A stretch of 64,000 nt of DNA from Ferruginibacter sp. (GTDB lineage: Bacteria > Bacteroidota > Bacteroidia > Chitinophagales > Chitinophagaceae). Under the pieces are notes generated by a model that had not been told where the DNA came from, searched no databases, and worked only from the letters and a program-made list of their open reading frames with translations. The stretch is taken from assembly GCF_028288465.1 (NCBI RefSeq), contig NZ_JAQBNR010000032.1, forward strand, positions 1-64,000, read 5' to 3'. The translations under genes and the position numbers were made by a program. Shown here one piece after another: positions 52,027-61,125 of the stretch (position 1 is its first letter; the number at the start of each line of letters is the position of its first letter).

Positions 52027-52580
52027 TTTTTCGCTGTCTTAAAAATGCTTCGTACTGGTGCTTGCCTTTAGCGATTTTCTGCAGCGTTTGTTGTTAAAAG
52101 CACAAGGTTACCCAACCTTTTTATAGAGTGAAACATCTTGTTTATAAGTGGGTAGTACGACCCATTTTACAGTAAGATAAAAGCACCATATCCGGGAGGA
52201 AAAATATTTTGATGGTAGATTGATTGATGGTTTCGTTGAGGGCCTTGCTGTTGCAGGGCCCTTTGCGATGTTGGATTATCCTTCCATCGGAAGGGAAGGA
52301 GCGGTGCCTCCAACCTTTTTCAGGCATCCCGTCTGCGAGGACATTATTTCCTTCTTTATTCAGAGAGTTCAGTAAAGGAGCTTCTTATATAATTGCAATA
52401 GTTCTCATTTGCCTCATCCTCCAACTCCTTCTCCTTAAGTGAGAAGGAGGGGCACATCAAACCAGCATTGGGCATTAATTCTACCACATCATCAGTTGTT
52501 CTTTATTCAACCAGCGTTCACTAATTTCCAGATAAGAAATTCTTTCAGCAAACATTACAAGAAAAAGTAAACGCTCCAAA
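52027..52580. other. intergenic region between convergent genes, with short hairpins
   Basis: 554 nt with no gene. It contains a ccttcc/ggaagg hairpin near 52279, and a gggcc-type inverted repeat near 52240. The clearest structure is the 9-bp stem at 52425-52449. Being between converging genes, it probably serves for termination on both strands. Confidence 0.45.
52425..52449. repeat. hairpin ctccttctc/gagaaggag
   Basis: A perfect 9-bp stem with a 7-nt loop, located between converging transcripts. It lacks a T tract on the plus strand, so its role as a terminator is uncertain. Confidence 0.5.
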
Positions 52581-55500
52581 TTACCCCCCTTTAGGGAATA
52601 GGGGATGCGCCGTTAATTCCAGCAAATCCTGCTTCCCCAACTGCTTCAAAATCCCCACATCCGTGCGTATCAAATCATTCACCAATGCCTTTTTTCCCGC
52701 CTGCATTTTCATGATCTTTTCTTCAATCGTATCCGGGCAAATCAGGCGTACGGCTACCACATGCTTTTCCTGCCCGATGCGGTAGCAGCGGTCGATGGCC
52801 TGGTTTTCTACCGCCGGGTTCCACCAGGGATCTACTAAATACACATAATCCGCTTCCGTTAAATTGAGGCCCGTGCCACCCGCTTTCAGGCTGATGAGGA
52901 AGACACGGATATCGTCATTGTTTTGAAACGCATTCACTGCCGCAGCTCTATCTTTTGTTTGCCCCGTAAGGTATTCAAACGGAATGTATTTGGCGGCGAG
53001 CTCTTTTTTGATCAGGTTCAGCATGCCCACAAACTGCGAGAACACGAGTATCTTATGGTGCTTGTGTTTGCTTTCAATCTGTTCCACCAGCACTTCAATT
53101 TTCGCTGCCGTATCACCGTAAAAAGCATCGTCTTTCAGCAGGGCGGGGGAGTTGCAGATCTGTCTTAATTTGGTAAGGCCCTGCAGCACATGCATGCTGT
53201 CTCTTGGTAAATCTTCTTCCGGCTGGTGCAGTAAATAATTGCGGAATTCCTTTTCATAGGCGTCATATACTTTGCGTTGTTCAATGCCCATTTCGCAATA
53301 AATCACCATCTCTGTTTTATCCGGTAACTCCGTTGCCACCTGTTGTTTGGTGCGGCGCAAAATAAACGGGTTTACTTTCTGCTGCAGTTCCGCCGCCCGT
53401 TTGCTGTCGCCAAACTTATCAATGGGTTGGGAGTAGATGTCTTTAAAATATTGCTGGTTGCCCAGCAAACCCGGACAGGCAAAACTCAGCTGACCATACA
53501 AATCAAATGTATTGTTTTCAATCGGCGTACCCGTTAACACCATCTTGTTGCCGGATTGCAATAAACGGCAAGCCTTGTACCGTTGCGAATCCGGGTTTTT
53601 AATCGCCTGCGATTCATCTAAAAAGATATAACCAAAGCGAAAGCCTTTCATAAAATGAATGTTCGATACCAGCATGCCATAACTCGTCAGCACCACATCA
53701 TAGTCTTTAAACGTATGGTTATTTTTTACGCGGTTATTGCCATGTATGGTGAGCACCGAAAGCGATGGCGCAAACTTTTCCAGCTCTTCCTGCCAGTTAA
53801 ATATGATGGAGGTGGGTACTACTACCAGGTTGGTTTGTGCACCACGTTTTTGGCGCAGCAACAACATAAATGCAATCACCTGTATTGTTTTACCCAGGCC
53901 CATATCATCCGCCAGGCAACCGCCAAAATGCAGCTCGTCTAAAAAGTTCAGCCAGTTCAAGCCCTGTTGCTGGTAATGGCGAAGGGTTGCCTGTAAACCT
54001 TGCGGGGCGGGCACTTCGGCAATGCGTTCAAAGTGGTGCAACTTGTCGCTATAGCTGGCCAATTGTTCCTGCACTTCTTCACTCAATAATTGTTTATCGT
54101 ACAAAGCCTCCACCGTTGCGAAGTTGATAAACGGTGTGCGGATCTGTTCGCCTTCCACTTCGCCTGCTTCAAAATAGGCGGCCATTTTACTCACCCATTC
54201 AGCAGGCAGCATGCCCAGTGTACCATCATCCAGCGTAATATATTTGCTTCCGTTCTTCAACGATTTATGCAACTGCCGCAGGCTTGCTTTCTGGCCGCCA
54301 TAGCGCACTTCCAGGTCGGTATTAAACCAATCTAAGCCGCTGGTAACTTTAATGTGTACACTGGGCTTATTCGCATTCAGGCGGTTGTTTTTAATTTCAT
54401 TAAAGCCCAGTATTTTTATATGGTGCGCCTGCCATTGTTCAAAGGCATCTAAAAACCAGGCGTCTTCTAAAAATTGTTTTTTGGTAAGGTAAAAAGCCTG
54501 CTGGTGCAGTTGCTCAGCAAAGTCGGGATGTTGTAACAGCAGCAGTGCCGTAAAATTATTTTCCAGCACTTCATCCCGTTCCACAATAAAGGCATTGTTT
54601 TTTTGATCCCTTGCATACAGCTGCCTTTTGCTCAGCACACTCACTTCCACTTCGCCATAGCGCACCACCGGGCTTATCATTACATGCACGTCCGCATCAC
54701 TTAAATAAATCAGTTGCTGCGGCGGTTCATCAAAACCATTTTCTTCCAGCTGTTCTTTGGTGGCCGCCACCAGCCAGGCGTAGTGGATGCGGATGGTATC
54801 TTCCAGCGGCGCCAGTATGGTCTTCCTGAATTCATCCATCTTTTGCCGGTGCACCACTACAATGTTATTGTGCTTTTTAAAGTACGTCATCACCCGCAAC
54901 AGGTCAAGATTGGCCACCAGGTGCAGCACGTTATCAGCATGGATAAACCAGCCATATTTTAAGGGCAGATTATTGAGCGCATAGCTTTTATCACCAATGG
55001 CCAGTTGCCCGCTGATCTCGTAGTAATCGCCTTTTAAATACACCGATAACTGCAGGCCTGTTTGCAGCAAGGCCAGTTGTACGGGCACCAAACTATTGGC
55101 GCCAATATTTTCCGACAGGGCAGGGTTGTGCCAGTACATAGGCAAGGCCAGCGGGTTCTGTACAATGCTCCGCAAAGCCTGCAGGTGTGCGGCTTCCGGC
55201 GTTTTTTGATGGTTGTTGGTAAAGGCCACCACACCCGTATAAAATTTTATCACGGCCGCTTCAGCGCTTGTCCATACCATGGCTTCGGCGTTGAGTAGTT
55301 GCAGCGGATTTTTTATTTTACCACTTGTGGTGGTCGGCGCTTCGTACAGGCCCACCTGCAGGTGCTGGTAGTATTTATGCGCACTCAGCACCAGTATCGT
55401 GGTGAGGGTTTCCGCTTGTTTCGCAGCCCGTTTTTCCCGTGGAGGCAGCAGCTCTTCTGCCAGTTGTTTCAGTGCCGCTTCGTTTACCGGTTGCAGCGCT

Positions 55501-55970
55501 TTCATTCGTGGCTCTATGCGAACGGTTTTGTTTTGCCATACCAGTTCAAAATGTTCGTCGGGGTTGGGCGATTGCTCCAGCCCGTAGTTTTTCGCCACCG
55601 CATGTATCTTATCGTGGCGAAAGGCCGCATCAAAAAACAGCCGCAGGTCGGGCCGCTCCATGATGTTGTACAGCACCTGCGCCTGGTGACTGCATAGTTT
55701 GTGGTTACCATAGTTACAGCTGCAACCCAGCGCCAGCGAGCCTTTGTTGTACTGCACCCATACCGGTGGAAAAACCAGCCCACCTCCCGGGTTGCTGAAA
55801 GTACCCGTATTGATGTCAATCATATCCGGCTGCACCGCAAAAAAACGGTCGGCACCCGTATCCGGCATAGCGGCGCTGTTGGCCAGTATAAAGGCCGGCG
55901 TGAGGTTTGAAAATTGAAAGTTTTCAAAAATAATTTCCGTTGCGTTGTATGTTAAAATGGGTGAAGCCAT
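52581..55970 (-). CDS. SWIM zinc-finger SNF2/Swi2 family helicase
   Basis: 1129 residues, cytoplasmic. The N-terminal SWIM-type zinc finger reads CSCNYGNHKLCSHQAQVLYN (CxCx-n-CxH). A long non-catalytic region follows to about residue 690. The SNF2 ATPase has LADDMGLGKTIQVIAFMLLL (Walker A), VVVPTSIIFNWQEELEKF, YIFLDESQAIKNPDSQRYKA (DESQ in place of DEAH) and LTGTPIENNTFDLYGQLSFA. The helicase C part has ILVFSQFVGMLNLIKKELAA, LISLKAGGTGLNLTEADYVY and DPWWNPAVENQAIDRCYRIG. Proteins of this type translocate on double-stranded DNA and remodel protein-DNA complexes. It diverges from the TIR/caspase pair; no shared transcript is possible. Confidence 0.93.
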   Translation of the reverse strand: MASPILTYNATEIIFENFQFSNLTPAFILANSAAMPDTGADRFFAVQPDMIDINTGTFSNPGGGLVFPPVWVQYNKGSLALGCSCNYGNHKLCSHQAQVLYNIMERPDLRLFFDAAFRHDKIHAVAKNYGLEQSPNPDEHFELVWQNKTVRIEPRMKALQPVNEAALKQLAEELLPPREKRAAKQAETLTTILVLSAHKYYQHLQVGLYEAPTTTSGKIKNPLQLLNAEAMVWTSAEAAVIKFYTGVVAFTNNHQKTPEAAHLQALRSIVQNPLALPMYWHNPALSENIGANSLVPVQLALLQTGLQLSVYLKGDYYEISGQLAIGDKSYALNNLPLKYGWFIHADNVLHLVANLDLLRVMTYFKKHNNIVVVHRQKMDEFRKTILAPLEDTIRIHYAWLVAATKEQLEENGFDEPPQQLIYLSDADVHVMISPVVRYGEVEVSVLSKRQLYARDQKNNAFIVERDEVLENNFTALLLLQHPDFAEQLHQQAFYLTKKQFLEDAWFLDAFEQWQAHHIKILGFNEIKNNRLNANKPSVHIKVTSGLDWFNTDLEVRYGGQKASLRQLHKSLKNGSKYITLDDGTLGMLPAEWVSKMAAYFEAGEVEGEQIRTPFINFATVEALYDKQLLSEEVQEQLASYSDKLHHFERIAEVPAPQGLQATLRHYQQQGLNWLNFLDELHFGGCLADDMGLGKTIQVIAFMLLLRQKRGAQTNLVVVPTSIIFNWQEELEKFAPSLSVLTIHGNNRVKNNHTFKDYDVVLTSYGMLVSNIHFMKGFRFGYIFLDESQAIKNPDSQRYKACRLLQSGNKMVLTGTPIENNTFDLYGQLSFACPGLLGNQQYFKDIYSQPIDKFGDSKRAAELQQKVNPFILRRTKQQVATELPDKTEMVIYCEMGIEQRKVYDAYEKEFRNYLLHQPEEDLPRDSMHVLQGLTKLRQICNSPALLKDDAFYGDTAAKIEVLVEQIESKHKHHKILVFSQFVGMLNLIKKELAAKYIPFEYLTGQTKDRAAAVNAFQNNDDIRVFLISLKAGGTGLNLTEADYVYLVDPWWNPAVENQAIDRCYRIGQEKHVVAVRLICPDTIEEKIMKMQAGKKALVNDLIRTDVGILKQLGKQDLLELTAHPLFPKGG

Positions 55971-56331
55971 GCGGGGTGTAAAAATAAGGCAGGCGCATTT
56001 AGCAACCGTTATGGATTGCTTAATTTTTGCACCAGCATTTTTGCTTTGGGCGGCATCGTTGTGTCACTCACTTGTACGGCATACCGTTGAGGGGCTTTAT
56101 GGAAGCGGTTGTGCGTTTACCAAAATAAAAGGTACGTTCACGTAAAGTTTTATTTTGGTATTTGTTTTTATTGTACATTGTCAGCCACTTACTTCTTTTG
56201 TCCCAGCAATCAATTTTTAACCCTAAACAACTTGCCCATGATAGTGTATCCCTCTGTCCGTTTGATTTCTTGTATTCATTTACTTGTTATGTGCCAAACA
56301 AAGCGAAATTCTAAAATTTAAATAAACAGCT
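55971..56331. other. divergent intergenic region upstream of the TIR/caspase pair
   Basis: 361 nt. It contains the long stem-loop at 56118-56160 described separately, and must hold promoters for the helicase and the TIR gene. Short frames here show no family features. The 170 nt directly before the TIR start are AT-rich with no identified operator. Confidence 0.45.
56118..56160. repeat. 13-bp perfect inverted repeat upstream of TIR gene
   Basis: taccaaaataaaa (56118-56130) faces ttttattttggta (56148-56160), and the 17-nt loop itself contains tacg-ttca-cgta. The hairpin ends about 171 nt before the TIR start. It could be a regulatory site, a terminator-like structure between divergent units, or an end of a former insertion. 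Confidence 0.6.
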
Positions 56332-56697
56332 ATGAGCAAAGTACTATTTATTGCGTTCGCAATTGAAGACGAGCGGCAAAGAGATTTCTTAAAAGGACAA
56401 TCCCTGCATCCAAGAGCACCGTTTGAATTTATTGATATGTCTGTAAAAGAGCCTTATAGCTCAGAGTGGAAAGAGCGAGTACGGACTAGAATTAGACGTT
56501 CTGACGGTGTTGTAGTTTTAGTTAGCAAAAATTCACTTTCATCCAGTGGACAGAAATGGGAAATTGAATGTGCTAAAGAAGAGAAAAAAAGAATATTGGG
56601 AATTTGGGTTTACTCTGACGACCGAACTAACATTGTTGGAGTAAGCACAGTAGTTTGGTCAGACATTAATATTTCAACTTTTATTGATAGCCTTTAA
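56332..56697 (+). CDS. stand-alone TIR-like protein (ThsB/DUF1863 type)
   Basis: 121 residues, a single domain without signal or membrane segment. The first strand is [40 protein letters not shown] followed by [20 protein letters not shown] matches the MTH538/DUF1863 TIR-like family to which ThsB of Thoeris belongs. Glu77 in KWEI occupies the position of the catalytic glutamate of NAD-cleaving TIR domains. [20 protein letters not shown] completes the fold. The expected reaction is conversion of NAD+ to a cyclic ADP-ribose-type signal. The gene lies 10 nt upstream of the caspase gene on the same strand and is very likely cotranscribed. Whether it senses phage directly is unknown. Confidence 0.82.
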   Translation: MSKVLFIAFAIEDERQRDFLKGQSLHPRAPFEFIDMSVKEPYSSEWKERVRTRIRRSDGVVVLVSKNSLSSSGQKWEIECAKEEKKRILGIWVYSDDRTNIVGVSTVVWSDINISTFIDSL

Positions 56698-56707
56698 AAA
56701 AAATCTT

Positions 56708-57682
56708 ATGAAAATTGCTCTAATAATTGGGATAAATCACTATCCTAACGGCGGCGACCTTTATGGTTGTGTAAACGATGCATATTCAGTAAAGGCAATT
56801 TTAGAAAGAAATTTTGACGGTTCGGTAAATTTCGACTGTAAATTATTGACCGCATCAAATGCAAAAGAATCACTTGACAGAGGAGAAATTAAAGATGCCA
56901 TATCACAATTGTTTTTAACAAAAGCCGAAGTTGCCCTGTTGTATTTTGCCGGTCATGGACATATTGAAATTACAGGCGGCTATTTGCTGGGTAGCGATGC
57001 AAAAAGAGGCGATGAGGGAGTTTCTCTAAACGACATATTAATTTTGGCAAATGAATCAAAAGCTACGAACAAAGTGATTATTTTAGATAGTTGTCATTCA
57101 GGTATTGCTGGAAATGCTCCCAATATAAAAGACAGCGCATTAATTTCAGAAGGCATAACAATTTTGACAGCTTCTACATCTGACCAATATGCATCTGAAA
57201 AAAATGGTAGCGGCGTTTTTACGACGCTATTAGTTGATGCTCTGAGCGGCAGTGCTTCAAATATTTTGGGCGACGTTACTCCTGGTAGTGTGTATGCTCA
57301 CATAGACCAATCACTTGGTGCTTGGGAACAACGACCTATCTTCAAGACGAACGTTAGAAACTTTATTTCTTTACGGAAAGCAGCTCCATCAATTGAACTA
57401 GATGATTTAAGAATGATTAAAGACTTGTTTCCAACGGCAGGTTATGAGTTTAAACTTGACCCTACATATGAACCTGAAATGAAAGGGCGTGATGCAGGAA
57501 TGCCAGACCCGATTTACGACAATACAAAAATATTTTCAGCTCTTCAAAAATACAACAGACTTAATTTACTTAAACCAGTGGACGCTCAGCATATGTGGAA
57601 TGCAGCAATGGAAAGTAAATCATGCAAGTTGACAGCTTTAGGAGAACATTATAGAAAACTTGCTGCAAACAACCGAATATAG
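56708..57682 (+). CDS. caspase-like (C14) protease with distinctive C-terminal domain
   Basis: 324 residues from the ATG at 56708 ([20 protein letters not shown]). The frame is open to 56684, but that start would overlap the TIR gene and add a non-family stretch. The caspase domain (about 1-222) has [36 protein letters not shown] with catalytic His83, and [14 protein letters not shown] with nucleophile Cys129. [20 protein letters not shown] is the substrate-loop region. Residues 228-324 form a separate unit ([20 protein letters not shown] and [20 protein letters not shown]) that may sense a ligand. It probably is the protease effector activated by the product of the upstream TIR protein, cutting host proteins after infection. 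That link is inferred from gene order and recent reports of TIR-caspase systems. Confidence 0.87.
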   Translation: MKIALIIGINHYPNGGDLYGCVNDAYSVKAILERNFDGSVNFDCKLLTASNAKESLDRGEIKDAISQLFLTKAEVALLYFAGHGHIEITGGYLLGSDAKRGDEGVSLNDILILANESKATNKVIILDSCHSGIAGNAPNIKDSALISEGITILTASTSDQYASEKNGSGVFTTLLVDALSGSASNILGDVTPGSVYAHIDQSLGAWEQRPIFKTNVRNFISLRKAAPSIELDDLRMIKDLFPTAGYEFKLDPTYEPEMKGRDAGMPDPIYDNTKIFSALQKYNRLNLLKPVDAQHMWNAAMESKSCKLTALGEHYRKLAANNRI

Positions 57683-57927
57683 TGGCACATATAACATTGA
57701 ATTAGTTATATATAGGTACTACGAATATATTTTTGGCTTTTATTCGCTACATAAATTAGGATTAGCGGGCGAATAACGTCGGATAAAAAATAACAATGTG
57801 GTTTCGGCGGCCGTCGTTGGTCTTGTTAGCCGTTGTTGATAGGGATATTTCATGTAGCAGTAAATGTTTTTGATTCGTTTGCCTTTAGCCATTACGTCCC
57901 TAAAATCGTCGGCTATCACGGGGGCCA
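57683..57927. other. spacer between caspase gene and second transposase unit
   Basis: 245 nt. It contains gtcgttggtcttgtt near 57812, a degenerate half of the palindrome found at 57928. A 62-codon minus-strand frame has no features. Probably remnants of earlier REP copies. Confidence 0.4.
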
Positions 57928-57955
57928 TTGTTGGTCTTATTGACCAACAACCGAA
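57928..57955. repeat. left REP of the second transposase
   Basis: It holds a hairpin with stem ttgttggtc/gaccaacaa (57928-57936, 57942-57950) and a 5-nt loop, plus ccgaa. The 28 bp as a whole are perfectly inverted at 58523-58550. Confidence 0.9.
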
Positions 57956-58000
57956 GCGAACAACAAAAACAGTTGCGACTAAAAATAGTATCTTTCATCA

Positions 58001-58513
58001 ATGGAAATTTATCCTGTACACTGGCCTCAGTTTTACACTGCCACGATTCTGGAATGGAAGCCGTTGTTAAAGCCAGCTAAATATAAAGACGTCATTATCC
58101 AAAGCCTGCAGCATCTTACAGCAACAAGAAAGATAACACTATATGCCTTTGTAATTATGGATAATCACCTGCACATGATATGGCAGGCAATAGGAGATAA
58201 AACCCCTAAGCAGTTACAACATAGCTTTATGAAGTTTACAGCGCAGCAAATAAAATTCGACCTGGTAGAAAATCATCCGCTGGTACTTGATAAATTCCGG
58301 GTAAATGCTAAAGACAGGACCTACCAGTTTTGGGAGAGAAATCCGTTGGGTATTGAATTGTATTCTCACGATGTGTTTATGCAGAAGTTGGAGTACATTC
58401 ACTGGAACCCGGTAAAGGCCGGCTTATGCAAGTTGCCGGAAGAATATTATTATTCATCGGCTAAATTTTATCATACGGGCATTGATGAATTTAACATGCT
58501 GACACATTGCTGA
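58001..58513 (+). CDS. REP-associated tyrosine transposase (RAYT-like)
   Basis: 170 residues. The HUH motif is H56-L57-H58 in VIMDNHLHMIWQA, and the catalytic Tyr132 sits in LEYIHWNPVKAGLCKLPEEY, the standard RAYT signature. QLQHSFMKFTAQQIKFDL between them is typical of the family. RAYTs nick single-stranded REP DNA at hairpins. The flanking palindromes are its probable substrates. Start ATG at 58001 (MEIYPVHWPQFYTATILEWK) gives a full-length protein; no lesion was seen. Confidence 0.93.
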   Translation: MEIYPVHWPQFYTATILEWKPLLKPAKYKDVIIQSLQHLTATRKITLYAFVIMDNHLHMIWQAIGDKTPKQLQHSFMKFTAQQIKFDLVENHPLVLDKFRVNAKDRTYQFWERNPLGIELYSHDVFMQKLEYIHWNPVKAGLCKLPEEYYYSSAKFYHTGIDEFNMLTHC

Positions 58514-58522
58514 ACCTTCCGA

Positions 58523-58550
58523 TTCGGTTGTTGGTCAATAAGACCAACAA
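58523..58550. repeat. right REP of the second transposase
   Basis: It begins ttcgg, followed by the same hairpin stem ttgttggtc/gaccaacaa around an aataa loop. It is the exact inverse of 57928-57955 and starts 9 nt past the transposase stop. Confidence 0.9.
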
Positions 58551-58741
58551 CGGCGTTTAAAATGGAAACTTATCCAGGAGTTCAACAGTTTCAAAAGATG
58601 TTTGCGCCAGAGGAGGCTTGCGTTAATGGGAAGATCATAGTCGTTGTTTTTACAAACAATGACTGGTAGAGGAAGTTAGCTTCCGAAAATGAATACCATA
58701 AAATATTTTACCTTCCGCCAATAATAAAATAAAAAGAAATT

Positions 58742-60826
58742 ATGTTGAAATTGCTCGTCTCGATTGCTGTATCAGGTATCCTGTTTCCAGCCTTTGCTGC
58801 TGATATCAATATTTATGTACTACCTGGCGGAAGCGGGAATGGTTCAGCGCAAGCGCCCACTACTTTACAAAAAGCAATAGCCATGCTGCCCGGTTTAAAG
58901 AAATCAAACCCAAAAGGCACCATTACTATTTTTCTCCATGATGGAGCGTACAACCTGGACCAACCGATCCTGATGACACCTGAAAATGGTGGCACCGGTG
59001 AATTGCGAATTATTTTTAAGGCTATGCCAAATGCGCATCCTGTGGTAAGTGGGGGACAACAAATTGTTATGAAGGGAACCAACATCTTATCTGCAACAAT
59101 TCCGTATGTTGACAGCACAAAACCCTTTGATTTGTACATCAATGATAAAAGAGCCGTGAGGGCAAGAACACCGAATATTGATACTTATTTCACCCTGGGA
59201 AAAGTACTCAGTGTTCCCGATAGTCAGCATACACTACGATTCACACAGCAAATTCAAATGCCGTTAACGGAGTTTAAAACACTGGCATCATTACCTGCAA
59301 ATGAGGTGCAAAAAGTTTGGTTCAATATGTATCACAAGTGGGATAATACCATGCGGACCATTGATTCATTAAATCCGCTTAATAACTCATTTTATTCAAC
59401 TGGCGTTATAAATGGCGATTGGGCATTAATAGATCAACCAGCGCTGTTTTATATTGAAAATTATCCCGCTGCATTAGACACCACCAACGAATGGATACAA
59501 CAACATGACACGATTAAATATATCCCGGGCAAAAATGTACATGAAGCGAAAGCCGTGATCCCCGTGTTGGAAAAACTACTGATTATACAAGGTGATTCAA
59601 CACATCCCGTAGAAAATATGTTGTTTGAGGGCATCGCATTTAAATATTGCAATTATCATTTTAAGGGCTACGAGGCATACCAGGCTGCCCAGGAAATTGA
59701 CGCGGCTATCATGGTTGACAATGCGCAGGATATCCGCTTCAACCATTGTGAAATAGCACATACCGGGCAATACGCTCTTTGGTTAAGAAAAGGCGTGCAG
59801 CGTTGTGCCATTACCAACAGCTACCTGCACGATTTGGGTGCCGGTGGTATCAGGATCGGGGAAACGGTTATCCGCGAAAACAAGGCTCAATGGACGTCTT
59901 ACAATACAGTGGACAATTGCATTATACATTCCGGCGGCCTGGACTTCCCTTCGGCAGTCGGGATCTTTATCGCTCATTCCGGGAATAATATGATTGCTCA
60001 CAATGATATTGGCGATTTCAGGTACACCGGTATTTCAGTGGGCTGGGTTTGGGGATATTCGTTTAGCCCTTCGGTAAATAACAAAATAATCTACAACCAC
60101 ATTCATCATATTGGATGGGGCGTATTAAGTGATATGGCCGCCGTTTATACATTGGGTATCTCCAACGGAACGGAAGTAAGCCATAACCGGGTAAACGACA
60201 TCTATTCCTATGACTATGGTGGATGGGGGCTTTATACAGACGAAGGTTCAACAAATATTTTGCTGGAAGACAACCTGGTATACCATACTAAAACAGGAGG
60301 CTTTCACCAGCATTATGGAGAAAATAATATTATCAAAAACAACATTTTTGCTTTTAATGAAAAATTCCAGGCACAGTTCTCAAGGGTAGAAAAACACCAC
60401 AGCCTGGATTTTAAAAACAATATTATATTAACGGATAAAGGCTATTTATTGCAAGGTGCCTGGCAAACCGGAAACGTTAGTATCGACAGCAATTGCTATT
60501 GGAATATGAATAATAAAAAAGTTGCTTTCATTCAATCTACCGGGGCTTATGGCGCTCATCCCGAAAATTATTTCACGTTGAAAGAGTGGCAGCAAAAGAG
60601 TGGAAGGGATTTGCAAAGTATTATGCAGGACCCCGGATTTGTGAATGCAACAACGTATGATTTTAGATTTAAAAATCACTCCGCAATAAATACAATCGGC
60701 TTTAAGCCCTTTGATATCAATGCGGCAGGAGTCACAGGAGACAGGGCATGGAAAGCATTGGCAACATTACCTGCAACCGTTATTGAAGCATTTAATTCAT
60801 CCGTTGTTAGAAACATGTTACAATAG
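58742..60826 (+). CDS. secreted right-handed parallel beta-helix protein (possible glycoside hydrolase)
   Basis: 694 residues with signal peptide MLKLLVSIAVSGILFPAFA. From about residue 25 the sequence INIYVLPGGSGNGSAQAPTT followed by LQKAIAMLPGLKKSNPKGTI is the start of a pectate-lyase/DUF1565-type beta helix. The central half consists of coil repeats such as DIRFNHCEIAHTGQYALWLR, AITNSYLHDLGAGGIRIGET, NNKIIYNHIHHIGWGVLSDM and NILLEDNLVYHTKTGGFHQH. Acidic and histidine residues around DYGGWGLYTDEGST could form an active site like those of beta-helix glycoside hydrolases such as family GH141, but this is inference. It is probably secreted to act on a polysaccharide. A 228-nt spacer separates it from the transposase unit. 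Confidence 0.75.
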   Translation: MLKLLVSIAVSGILFPAFAADINIYVLPGGSGNGSAQAPTTLQKAIAMLPGLKKSNPKGTITIFLHDGAYNLDQPILMTPENGGTGELRIIFKAMPNAHPVVSGGQQIVMKGTNILSATIPYVDSTKPFDLYINDKRAVRARTPNIDTYFTLGKVLSVPDSQHTLRFTQQIQMPLTEFKTLASLPANEVQKVWFNMYHKWDNTMRTIDSLNPLNNSFYSTGVINGDWALIDQPALFYIENYPAALDTTNEWIQQHDTIKYIPGKNVHEAKAVIPVLEKLLIIQGDSTHPVENMLFEGIAFKYCNYHFKGYEAYQAAQEIDAAIMVDNAQDIRFNHCEIAHTGQYALWLRKGVQRCAITNSYLHDLGAGGIRIGETVIRENKAQWTSYNTVDNCIIHSGGLDFPSAVGIFIAHSGNNMIAHNDIGDFRYTGISVGWVWGYSFSPSVNNKIIYNHIHHIGWGVLSDMAAVYTLGISNGTEVSHNRVNDIYSYDYGGWGLYTDEGSTNILLEDNLVYHTKTGGFHQHYGENNIIKNNIFAFNEKFQAQFSRVEKHHSLDFKNNIILTDKGYLLQGAWQTGNVSIDSNCYWNMNNKKVAFIQSTGAYGAHPENYFTLKEWQQKSGRDLQSIMQDPGFVNATTYDFRFKNHSAINTIGFKPFDINAAGVTGDRAWKALATLPATVIEAFNSSVVRNMLQ

Positions 60827-61125
60827 ATGCAGTTACTTTACATTCGGATTGTCTGATTGAGTTGCGGAGGGGTTTTATGGAAATCACATGAATATTGCTG
60901 GCCTAAGCTGTGAAGAAAAGGCGGGACAGAAAGATAAAAATTAACCTTTCGCAACGTTCCGGCTTTGCTTGAAAGGCTCTTTATATGCGAACCAAAATAG
61001 AATTGTATAATCAGCATGTATACGTGTTTGGCGTCTTAGAAGAAACGGATTAACTTAGCTTAACAAACGCCCGACTCTTATTATTAAACCTTTCAGCCTG
61101 CTGCCAAATGCTGCTTATTTACCGT
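60827..61125. other. intergenic region, nothing recognised
   Basis: 299 nt between two plus-strand genes encoding secreted proteins. A weak cctttc/gaaagg inverted repeat lies near 60952-60986. No promoter box could be assigned. Confidence 0.4.

Larger units (their letters stand above)
57928..58550 (+). mobile_element. second REP-flanked HUH transposase unit
   Basis: A Y1 transposase gene (58001-58513) lies between two 28-bp perfect inverted repeats, each of which is itself a hairpin. The palindrome sequence has nothing in common with the REP family at 12.7 and 16.3 kb, so this is an independent REP/transposase lineage. The unit is directly downstream of the TIR/caspase pair. Confidence 0.85.

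Noticed and set aside
52581..55970. SNF2 helicase as part of a defence system with the TIR/caspase genes
   Set aside because: It is on the opposite strand, transcribed away, and SWIM/SNF2 helicases are common stand-alone genes in Bacteroidota; no methylase, DUF1998 or PLD partner is present.
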